DNA of 5,806 nt from Oscillospiraceae bacterium (GTDB lineage Bacteria; Bacillota; Clostridia; Oscillospirales; Oscillospiraceae), in assembly GCA_017458885.1 (NCBI GenBank), contig JAFSZQ010000149.1, forward strand, positions 1 through 5,806. Reading direction: 5' to 3'. Made by a program: the position numbers and the translations under genes. Under the pieces are notes generated by a model. It was given only the letters and a program-made list of their open reading frames with translations. It had not been told where the DNA came from and did not search any database. Below are positions 1 through 5,116 of the stretch, in pieces (the first letter of the stretch is position 1; every line of letters starts with the position of its first letter).

Positions 1-1470
1 AACCGCCCGCTCGCGCGCAAGGACGACCCCGACGTCGTCTACAAGACCGAGGACGCGAAATACCGCGCGGTCATCCAACAGATCAAGGCGTGCCACGAGA
101 AGGGGCAGCCGGTGCTGGTCGGCACGGTGTCCATCGAGAAGAACGAAAAGCTCTCCTACCTCCTCCAGCGCGAGGGCATCAAGCACAACCTGCTCAACGC
201 GAAGAACCACGAGAAGGAGGCGGAGATCGTCGCGCAGGCGGGCAAGCTCGGCGCGGTGACGGTCGCGACCAACATGGCGGGCCGCGGCACGGACATTATG
301 CTCGGCGGCAATGCCGAGTACATGGCGCGCAACGACCTGCGCAAGGCGGGCATGGACGACGAGCTGATCGCCGAGGCGACCGGCTACGCGGATACGGACG
401 ATGAGGAGATACTGTCCGCGCGTAAACTGTTCGCGGAGGCGCTGGAGAAGCATCGCGCCGAGATCGCGGGCGAGGCGGAGCAGGTGCGCGCGGCGGGCGG
501 GCTGTTCATCGTCGGCACCGAGCGCCACGACTCCCGCCGCATCGACAACCAGCTTCGCGGACGCGCGGGCCGTCAGGGCGACCCGGGCGAGACGCGGTTC
601 TATCTCTCGCTCGACGACGACCTGATGCGCCTCTTCGGCGGCGATCGCATCACCGCGCTGATGGACCGCCTCGACATGGACGAGGACACGCCCATCGACG
701 CGAAGATGCTCTCCAAATCCATCGAGAACGCGCAGACGAGCGTGGAGTCCCGCAACTTCCAGTCGCGCAAATCCGTCCTCGAGTACGACGACGTGATGAA
801 CAAGCAGCGCGAGATCATCTACAGCCAGCGCAAGCAGGTGCTCGACGGGCTGGACGTCAAGGAGACCGTGTTCGGCTTCATCCGCTCCGGCATCGCAAGC
901 GAGGTCGCCTCGGCGGAGACCGCCGCCGACGCGCTCAAGGCGTGCGAGGGGATGTATTTTCCGCGCGGCGCGGTGAACGCGGACGCGCTGGCAAATCTCT
1001 CGTCCGACGAGCTGACGGATCAGCTCGTCGAGGCGTCCGAGCGGTTCTACAACGCCAAGGAGGAGGCGCTCGGCTCCCCCATCATGCGCGAGCTGGAGCG
1101 CGTGGTGATGCTGCGCGTGGTGGACGAGTACTGGATGGACCACATCGACGCCATGCAGGAGCTGCGCCAGAGCATCGGTCTGCAGGCGTACGGCAACAAG
1201 AACCCCGTGGACGAGTACAAGCGCGTGTCGCTCGATATGTTCGAGGAGCTGATCGCCGCGATCCAGAACGACACGGTGCGCAGGATATTCTCCGCGCGCG
1301 TGCAGACGCAGGCGGAGGTCAAGCGCGAGCGCGTGGCGGAGGGCATCAACGCCACGACCGCCGGCGACGGCACGGTGAAGAAGCAGCCGCGCAAGGTGCA
1401 GAAGATCGGGCGCAACGACCCCTGCCCCTGCGGGAGCGGGAAGAAGTACCAGCAGTGCTGCGGCCGCTGA
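1..1470 (+). CDS. secA: Preprotein translocase ATPase SecA, C-terminal 489 residues (5' end outside window)
   Basis: SecA is the ATPase motor that pushes unfolded preproteins through the SecYEG channel. The frame is open from base 1, so the N-terminal nucleotide-binding domain and most of the preprotein-crosslinking domain (roughly 400 residues, judging from family length) lie upstream. Numbering the fragment from base 1: GQPVLVGTVSIE near residues 35-46 and ATNMAGRGTDI (89-99) belong to the second nucleotide-binding domain, as does QLRGRAGRQGDPG (184-196), the arginine-finger helicase motif VI. LEYDDVMNKQREI marks the long scaffold helix. DEYWMDHIDAMQELRQSIGLQ and the following DEYKR stretch match the two-helix-finger region. 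After a variable basic linker, the tail has the zinc motif CPC-x8-CC (Cys475, Cys477, Cys486, Cys487), with the last ligand Cys rather than the His of E. coli; it is usually implicated in SecB or lipid binding. The TGA stop is 2 nt before pgeF, suggesting cotranscription. Confidence 0.98.
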   Translation, partial: NRPLARKDDPDVVYKTEDAKYRAVIQQIKACHEKGQPVLVGTVSIEKNEKLSYLLQREGIKHNLLNAKNHEKEAEIVAQAGKLGAVTVATNMAGRGTDIMLGGNAEYMARNDLRKAGMDDELIAEATGYADTDDEEILSARKLFAEALEKHRAEIAGEAEQVRAAGGLFIVGTERHDSRRIDNQLRGRAGRQGDPGETRFYLSLDDDLMRLFGGDRITALMDRLDMDEDTPIDAKMLSKSIENAQTSVESRNFQSRKSVLEYDDVMNKQREIIYSQRKQVLDGLDVKETVFGFIRSGIASEVASAETAADALKACEGMYFPRGAVNADALANLSSDELTDQLVEASERFYNAKEEALGSPIMRELERVVMLRVVDEYWMDHIDAMQELRQSIGLQAYGNKNPVDEYKRVSLDMFEELIAAIQNDTVRRIFSARVQTQAEVKRERVAEGINATTAGDGTVKKQPRKVQKIGRNDPCPCGSGKKYQQCCGR

Positions 1471-1472
1471 CC

Positions 1473-2288
1473 ATGTTCACCGAACACGCCCACAACGGAT
1501 TGATATTCGACACCGCCGACTGCATCTCCGCCGTCGGCGGCGTTCGCCATGCGTTCACCACGCGGCTCGGCGGGGTCAGCCCCGCGCCGTTCGACTCGCT
1601 CAACTTCTTCGAGCGCACCGGCGACAGCGTCGAAAACGTCCGCGAAAACTACCGTCTGCTCGGCGCGGCGACGGGGCTCGATCTGTCCCGCGCCGTCGGC
1701 TGCCGCCAGGTGCACGGCGACCACATCCGCTTCATCCGCGCTTCGGACGCGGGCAGGCTGCTCTACGACGAGCGCCCCGCCGACGCGGACGGGATGCTCA
1801 CCGACGTGCCGGATCTCCCGCTCGTCGTCTACAGCGCCGACTGCTGCACGATCCTGCTCTACGACCCCACCTGCCGCTGCGTCGGCGCGCTGCACGCCGG
1901 CTGGCGCGGGACGGCGGCGGGCATCGCGCTCAAGGCGCTCGTCGCGATGATGAGCGCCTACGGCGCCGACCCCATGACCATCCGCGCCGCCATCGGCCCG
2001 TCCATCGGCGCGTGCTGCTTCAAGACCGACCGCGACGTGCCCGACGCCATCCGCGCCGAGCTGTCCGAGAGCGCCGACCGCTTCATCACGAAGGCGGAGG
2101 GCGGCAAGTACCACGTCGACCTCAAGCAGATCAACCGCCTGTGGCTGCTGCGCGGCGGGCTCGACCCGCGCAACGTCGCGGTGCATCCCGACTGCACGAT
2201 GTGCAGGCCCGAACGCTACTGGTCGCACCGCCGCCTCGGCGCGCGGCGCGGCGGACAGCTCGCGGTCATCGCGCTGGAGAACATATGA
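1473..2288 (+). CDS. pgeF: PgeF/YfiH family laccase-domain protein (peptidoglycan editing factor / purine nucleoside phosphorylase)
   Basis: This 271-residue protein is full length for the YfiH/YlmD/DUF152 family, whose members bind zinc and have been reported as purine nucleoside phosphorylases/adenosine deaminases and, in E. coli, as a cytoplasmic enzyme removing L-Ser misincorporated into the peptidoglycan precursor UDP-MurNAc. Visible family motifs are HAFTTRLGGVS (26-36), CRQVHGDHI (77-85, metal-ligand His81), SADCC (121-125, ligand Cys124), HAGWRG (141-146, ligand His141), GPSIGACCF (175-183), and the C-terminal CTMC...YWSHRR (241-254). The three expected metal ligands are all present, so it should be active; which substrate matters here cannot be told. 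The ATG at 1473 starts right at the conserved N-terminus. It lies 2 nt after the secA stop and has no clear Shine-Dalgarno sequence, so translation is probably coupled to secA. Its stop overlaps the start of the next gene. Confidence 0.95.
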   Translation: MFTEHAHNGLIFDTADCISAVGGVRHAFTTRLGGVSPAPFDSLNFFERTGDSVENVRENYRLLGAATGLDLSRAVGCRQVHGDHIRFIRASDAGRLLYDERPADADGMLTDVPDLPLVVYSADCCTILLYDPTCRCVGALHAGWRGTAAGIALKALVAMMSAYGADPMTIRAAIGPSIGACCFKTDRDVPDAIRAELSESADRFITKAEGGKYHVDLKQINRLWLLRGGLDPRNVAVHPDCTMCRPERYWSHRRLGARRGGQLAVIALENI

Positions 2289-3829
2289 GGCGCCTGTTGT
2301 CGCTCGCGCTCGTGTGCGCGCTGTGCCTGCCGCTCGCCGGCTGTCTCGCGCCGGAGCCCGCCGAGCCGGAGGCTTTCTGGGAGGTTTCGGAGCCGGACGT
2401 CTCCGCCCCCGACTCCGCGGCGGAGGAACCGGTCTTTACGCTGCCCTATCTCAGCAGCCAGACGCTCGACCCCATCGCCTGCTCCGACGGCGTGCAGCAG
2501 GTCGTCGGCTCGCTGCTCTACGAGGGGCTGTTCGCGCTGGACGAGGGCTTTTCCGCGGAGAACGCGCTCTGCGCGTCCTACGCCGTCAGCGCGAATGGGC
2601 TGACGTACACCTTCGCCCTGCGCGGGGACGCGGCGTTCTCGGACGGCTCGCCGCTCACCGCCGCCGACGTGCTCGCGGCGTATCGCCGTGCGAAGGCGTC
2701 GGAACGCTACGCGGCGCGGTTTGCGAACATCGTCGCCATGCGCGTCAGCCGCGAGGCGTTCGTCGTCACGCTCCTGCGCGCGGACAGCGCCCTGCCCGCG
2801 CTGCTCGACATCCCCATCGTCAAGTCCGGCACCGAAAAGGACGCCGTGCCGCTCGGCACGGGGGCGTACCGCTTCGTCTCCGGCGAGGGCGGCGCGTACC
2901 TCGCGCGCAGCGAGAGCTGGTGGGGCGACGGCGGCGGCTTGCCGGAGCGCATCGCGCTCTCCCCCGCCAAGGACGCCGACACGGCGGTCTATCTCTTCTC
3001 CGCGCGGCGCGCGCATCTGCTCACCGCCGACCTGCTCGGCGACACGCCCGCCGCGTCGCTCGGCGGCGTCGCGCTGGACGACGCGGACACGACGGCGCTG
3101 CTCTTTCTCGGGTTCAACACGCGCAGCGCCGCGCTCGCGGACAAAACGCTCCGCGCCGCGATGGGCGCGGCGCTCGACCGCGAAACGGTCGCGGCGACGC
3201 TGCTCGCCGGTCACGCGCGCGCCGCGCAGTTCCCCATCTCCCCCGCCTCGCCGCTCTATCCCGCGGCGCTGGAGGCGGCATACGCGCCCGACGCCTACGC
3301 CGCGGCGCTCGAGGCGCGCCGTCCGTCCGGCGCGAAAGCGCCCACGTCGGACGCGCCGCTGGAGCTGACGCTGCTGGTGAACGAGGAAAACACCTTCAAG
3401 ACCGCGCTCGCGGACTATCTCGCGCAGGCGCTGACCAAATCGTATCTCTCCGTCACGCCCGTCGCCCTGCCGTGGGCGGAGTATCTGGACGCGCTGAAAA
3501 ACCGGCGCTTTGACCTGTGGCTCGGCGAGGTGCGGCTCACCGCCGACTGGAACCTCGCGCCGCTGATCGGCGCCGGCGGCGCGCTGAACTACGGCGGCTA
3601 CGCCGACGCCGCGACCGACGCGGCGCTCGCCGCGTTTCTCGCGGACGAGAGCGAGGCGACTGCCGCCGCGCTCTGTGAGCGGCTCGCGGCGGAAACGCCG
3701 CTCCTGCCCATCGCGTTCAAATCCGTCTCGGTGCTGACCCCCGCGGGGCTGATCGACGGCGTCTCCCCAACCGCGACGCGCCCGCTGCGCGCGCTGGAGC
3801 GGTGGGGGTTCCAATGGGTGGAAGAATAA
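2285..3829 (+). CDS. Extracellular solute-binding lipoprotein, family 5 (oligopeptide/nickel type ABC transporter component)
   Basis: A 514-residue exported lipoprotein of the SBP_bac_5 (DppA/OppA/NikA) class, which captures peptides or other small solutes outside the membrane for an ABC importer. The N-terminus is a type II signal peptide: Arg2-Arg3, a Leu/Ala core, then LPLAGC with lipidated Cys20. A Pro/Glu/Ser-rich tether (about 21-50) follows. The family signature begins at LPYLSSQTLDP (53-63), then VVGSLLYEGLFALD (73-86) and GLTYTFALRGDAAFSDGSPLTAADVL (105-130). The C-terminal part ends with the family-like FDLWLGEVRL and LPIAFK segments. The length is near the usual 500-540 residues and no frameshift is seen. 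The ATG overlaps the pgeF stop (ATGA), with GGAG at 2276-2279 as ribosome-binding site. No permease or ATPase gene is adjacent in the window, so its partner and ligand are unknown. A noncatalytic role is certain only by family. Confidence 0.9.
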   Translation: MRRLLSLALVCALCLPLAGCLAPEPAEPEAFWEVSEPDVSAPDSAAEEPVFTLPYLSSQTLDPIACSDGVQQVVGSLLYEGLFALDEGFSAENALCASYAVSANGLTYTFALRGDAAFSDGSPLTAADVLAAYRRAKASERYAARFANIVAMRVSREAFVVTLLRADSALPALLDIPIVKSGTEKDAVPLGTGAYRFVSGEGGAYLARSESWWGDGGGLPERIALSPAKDADTAVYLFSARRAHLLTADLLGDTPAASLGGVALDDADTTALLFLGFNTRSAALADKTLRAAMGAALDRETVAATLLAGHARAAQFPISPASPLYPAALEAAYAPDAYAAALEARRPSGAKAPTSDAPLELTLLVNEENTFKTALADYLAQALTKSYLSVTPVALPWAEYLDALKNRRFDLWLGEVRLTADWNLAPLIGAGGALNYGGYADAATDAALAAFLADESEATAAALCERLAAETPLLPIAFKSVSVLTPAGLIDGVSPTATRPLRALERWGFQWVEE

Positions 3830-3833
3830 GAAC

Positions 3834-3903
3834 GGTTTGCGACCCCATTTCTCTCTTTTCTTGAAAGAGAGAAACGGTGTCGCCCGCCAAAGAGAGAAAA
3901 CGC
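3834..3903 (+). repeat. Palindromic repeat, copy A (operon-end side of the lipoprotein gene)
   Basis: A 70-nt element starting 4 nt after the lipoprotein TAA. Its core is a perfect 11-bp stem (3848-3858 with 3864-3874, TTTCTCTCTTT/AAAGAGAGAAA) closed by the loop TCTTG. The palindrome continues outwards as GCGAC.CC / GG.GTCGC to 3839 and 3883 with two mismatches. The exact 11-mer AAAGAGAGAAA occurs again at 3889-3899, followed by ACGC. The whole element recurs in inverted orientation as copy B (4166-4240). No T-run follows the stem on either strand, so it is not a textbook intrinsic terminator. Alternatives are a terminal inverted repeat of a small element, an mRNA 3'-end stabiliser or processing site, or a protein-binding palindrome. 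Confidence 0.8.
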
Positions 3904-4129
3904 CTGTCGGCAACATTTCTTATAATTTTGTGGGGTTTCGTGCCTACACGACGCTGTTTTGCCCGTACGGGTCAGCATTTGCTACCCCTTATTCGACGTT
4001 GTTGCAAAATGTGGTTGCGTCTCTAAACGGAGCGACGCAGGCAGTCGGACACGCGGGAACATCGCGCCGCCGGAGGCGGCAATCGTGGCGAAACCAATTC
4101 CTCATCGGGAAACAGCGTATCGTTTTCAC
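3904..4129. other. Unassigned, AT-richer intergenic interior between the two inverted repeats
   Basis: No convincing gene is seen. Open frames crossing this stretch have no recognisable domains, no good ribosome-binding site, and they run into neighbouring genes in the wrong frame or strand. Several short inverted repeats are visible: TCGTG-CCTA-CACGA (3938-3951), the perfect palindrome CCCGTACGGG (3962-3971), TGCGTC/GACGCA (4016-4021 with 4034-4039) and GCCGC-CGGAG-GCGGC (4066-4080). A TATAAT hexamer at 3921-3926 has no -35 partner at 16-18 bp. Together with the flanking repeats it could be the interior of a MITE-like element or a structured noncoding RNA, but nothing here identifies a known family. 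Confidence 0.5.
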
Positions 4130-4181
4130 AAAAAAGAAAAACGCTTTCGCGGCACTTGCCCAAAAGCGTTTTCTCTTTTTT
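4130..4181. terminator. Bidirectional intrinsic terminator hairpin between convergent genes
   Basis: The left arm 4130-4147 pairs with 4163-4181: a perfect 10-bp inner stem (AAAACGCTTT/AAAGCGTTTT) extended by an A-run against a T-run, with a single bulged C at 4173. The loop (4148-4162) contains a small GGCA/TGCC inverted repeat. On the plus strand the GC-containing stem is followed by GCGTTTTCTCTTTTTT; on the minus strand by GCGTTTTTCTTTTTT. Both are U-rich ends typical of Rho-independent termination, so the site can stop transcripts from the secA-pgeF-lipoprotein unit and from lexA. The stem is AT-rich for such a GC-rich genome. Its right arm is part of repeat copy B. Confidence 0.65.
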
Positions 4182-4240
4182 GGAAGTCTGAAACCGTTTT
4201 TTCTCTTTCAAGAAAAGAGAAAAAATGGTGTCAGAAAACC
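4166..4240 (-). repeat. Palindromic repeat, copy B (operon-end side of lexA), inverted relative to copy A
   Basis: A 75-nt element starting 3 nt beyond the lexA stop when read on the minus strand. The core is a perfect 12-bp stem (4197-4208 with 4214-4225, TTTTTTCTCTTT/AAAGAGAAAAAA) around a 5-nt loop. That loop reads TCTTG on the minus strand, the same as copy A. The palindrome continues as TCTGA.ACC / GGT.TCAGA to 4187 and 4235. Aligned to copy A, the blocks GGTTT, CCATTT, TTTTCTTGAAAGAG, AAACGG, CCAAA and GAAAACGC are shared in the same order; by eye about three quarters of positions agree. Several differences are paired, keeping the stem intact. It may help end or protect the lexA mRNA. 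Confidence 0.8.
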
Positions 4241-4243
4241 CCC

Positions 4244-4894
4244 TCAATACTGCCTCACCACGGCGACGACCTTGCCCAGGATCGAGCACTCCGTGCCGTC
4301 GATGGGCTGGTAGTCGGGGTTCGCGGGGAGCAGCCAGATCTGCCCGTCCTTGCGGCTGAAGGTCTTCACCGTCGCCTCGTCCCCGAGCAGCGCGACCACG
4401 ATCTCCCCGTTGTGCGCCGTGGACTGCTGGTGCACGACCACGAGGTCGTCCGGCAGGATGCCCACGCCGAGCATCGACTCGCCGCGCACGCGCAGCGCAA
4501 AATACTCCCCGTCGCGCCCGCCGGCGTCGAAGGTCAGATAGTCCTCGATGCACTCCTGCGCCAGGATCGGGCTGCCCGCCGCCACGCTGCCGACGATCGG
4601 CACCCGCTTCGCCGGAGCGTCCGCCGCCGGAAACGCGACGACCTTCGCGCGCGCGGACGACGCGGCTTTTTTCGGCGCGTCGCGGTCGACCGGCACGATG
4701 GCGCGCCCCTTGAACGCGCCCTTTTCGATGTAGCCCAGCTCCGCGAGGTTCTTCAGGTGAAAATGGACGGTCGAGGGCGACTTCAGCCCCACGGCGTCGC
4801 AGATGTCGCGCACCGAGGGCGCATAGCCGTGCTCGGCGATGTAGACGAGGATATACTGATAGACGCGCTGCTGCATTTCCGCTCGTTTGCTCAT
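4244..4894 (-). CDS. lexA: LexA, SOS-response transcriptional repressor with self-cleaving peptidase domain
   Basis: LexA represses DNA-damage genes and cleaves itself when stimulated by RecA filaments. The protein has 216 residues, slightly longer than usual (about 200-210) because of an Ala/Pro/Lys-rich linker at roughly 70-97. The N-terminal winged helix-turn-helix is GYAPSVRDICDAVGL (23-37) with recognition helix SPSTVHFHLKNL (39-50), close to the Bacillus pattern SSSTVHGHL. In the S24 peptidase domain the cleavage site is Ala106-Gly107 within VGSVAAGSP. The nucleophile is Ser140 in RGESM, and the general base is Lys177 in EATVKTF. All catalytic residues are present, so it should be cleavable. 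After Ser140 the family's usual Met-Ile-(Asp/Asn) reads Met-Leu-Gly, a mild variation. The start at 4894 is preceded by GGGAGG on the minus strand and fits the family N-terminus; longer upstream extensions would run across the divergent promoter. It is convergent with the lipoprotein gene and divergent from rny. Confidence 0.97.
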   Translation of the reverse strand: MSKRAEMQQRVYQYILVYIAEHGYAPSVRDICDAVGLKSPSTVHFHLKNLAELGYIEKGAFKGRAIVPVDRDAPKKAASSARAKVVAFPAADAPAKRVPIVGSVAAGSPILAQECIEDYLTFDAGGRDGEYFALRVRGESMLGVGILPDDLVVVHQQSTAHNGEIVVALLGDEATVKTFSRKDGQIWLLPANPDYQPIDGTECSILGKVVAVVRQY

Positions 4895-4930
4895 GGTGTC
4901 TTCGACCTCCCAAATTTCGTTTTCGACGCC

Positions 4931-4959
4931 AGTATAACACAACTTTTTTCGAAATGCAA
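4931..4959 (-). promoter_or_regulatory. lexA promoter (extended -10)
   Basis: On the minus strand, TTGCAT (4959-4954) and TATACT (4936-4931) are separated by 17 bp, and the -10 is preceded by TGT, an extended -10 TGn motif that can offset the weak -35. The start of transcription would be near 4924, leaving a leader of about 30 nt with GGGAGG as ribosome-binding site. An 8-bp palindrome TTTCGAAA (4947-4954) lies in the spacer, and the SOS-like site overlaps the -35. The assignment is by motif and position only. Confidence 0.65.
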
Positions 4960-4969
4960 CATCCGTTTG
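4956..4969 (-). promoter_or_regulatory. Probable LexA operator (SOS box, Bacillus type)
   Basis: On the minus strand this reads CAAACGGATGTTGC. Compared with the Firmicutes consensus CGAACRNRYGTTYC it agrees at 12 of 14 positions (counting the free N); the two misses are A for G at position 2 and G for Y at position 13. Its right half covers the first four bases of the proposed lexA -35, so bound LexA would block RNA polymerase, as expected for autoregulation. It lies 23 bp upstream of the rny -35 on the other strand, so an effect on rny is less likely. Confidence 0.6.
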
Positions 4970-4992
4970 ACGCTTTTTTTGAAGTTTTTTTC

Positions 4993-5021
4993 TTGACACC
5001 GCCCCGCCGACCGAGTAAACT
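4993..5021 (+). promoter_or_regulatory. rny promoter (sigma-A type)
   Basis: A perfect -35 TTGACA (4993-4998) is followed after 17 bp by TAAACT (5016-5021), four of six matches to the -10 consensus. The predicted start is near 5028, giving a leader of about 90 nt. Two T7 runs (4974-4980, 4985-4991) sit directly upstream of the -35, where an UP-like element would lie. TATATT at 5021-5026 is a better hexamer but its 22-bp spacing from TTGACA is too long. Confidence 0.65.
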
Positions 5022-5036
5022 ATATTCTGGATTTTT

Positions 5037-5062
5037 AGGGGGAGTATAAGGGGACTTCCCCT
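5037..5062 (+). other. Hairpin-forming segment in the rny leader
   Basis: AGGGG (5049-5053) can pair with CCCCT (5058-5062) across an ACTT loop. Alternatively AGGGGGAG (5037-5044) can pair with CTTCCCCT (5055-5062) with one G-U pair. The two helices share the same right arm and exclude each other. No T-run follows, so a terminator is unlikely. No known riboswitch is recognised. Confidence 0.4.
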
Positions 5063-5104
5063 CCAAGAACCCAAAACACCCATTTTATACACAGCGCAAA
5101 CGAA

Positions 5105-5111
5105 AAGGAGG
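5105..5111 (+). promoter_or_regulatory. rny ribosome-binding site, perfect AAGGAGG
   Basis: AAGGAGG is fully complementary to the usual 16S rRNA 3' end and lies 5 nt before the ATG at 5117. It fixes that codon as the start of rny rather than the in-frame ATG four codons later. Confidence 0.9.
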
Positions 5112-5116
5112 AAGCC

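Noticed and set aside
1047..2228. Minus-strand open frame of 393 codons opposite secA and pgeF
   Set aside because: Low-complexity Ala/Arg/Val-rich translation typical of the antisense of GC-rich genes; no domain and no start signal, while both plus-strand genes are clear.
2216..3916. Minus-strand open frame of 566 codons opposite the lipoprotein gene
   Set aside because: Arg/Gly-rich, no recognisable motif; a product of high GC content opposite a convincing family 5 binding protein.
3921..3926. TATAAT as a promoter for a small RNA
   Set aside because: A perfect -10 hexamer but no -35-like sequence at 16-18 bp and no TGn extension; kept only as a weak hint in the interior-region finding.
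3598..3978. Minus-strand open frame of 126 codons overlapping repeat copy A
   Set aside because: Its middle is the translated palindrome and its end is antisense to the lipoprotein gene; no ribosome-binding site seen.
3834..4240. Insertion sequence or CRISPR array in the gap
   Set aside because: No transposase-like frame, no target-site duplication seen, and only two inverted repeat copies rather than regularly spaced direct repeats.
3837..4313. Plus-strand open frame of 158 codons across the intergenic gap and into lexA
   Set aside because: No domain, no ribosome-binding site, begins in repeat copy A and enters lexA antisense; its Lys/Phe-rich parts are translations of the A/T-rich palindromes.
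5086..5091. TATACA as a second rny promoter -10
   Set aside because: No -35-like hexamer 16-18 bp upstream, and it would leave a leader barely containing the ribosome-binding site.
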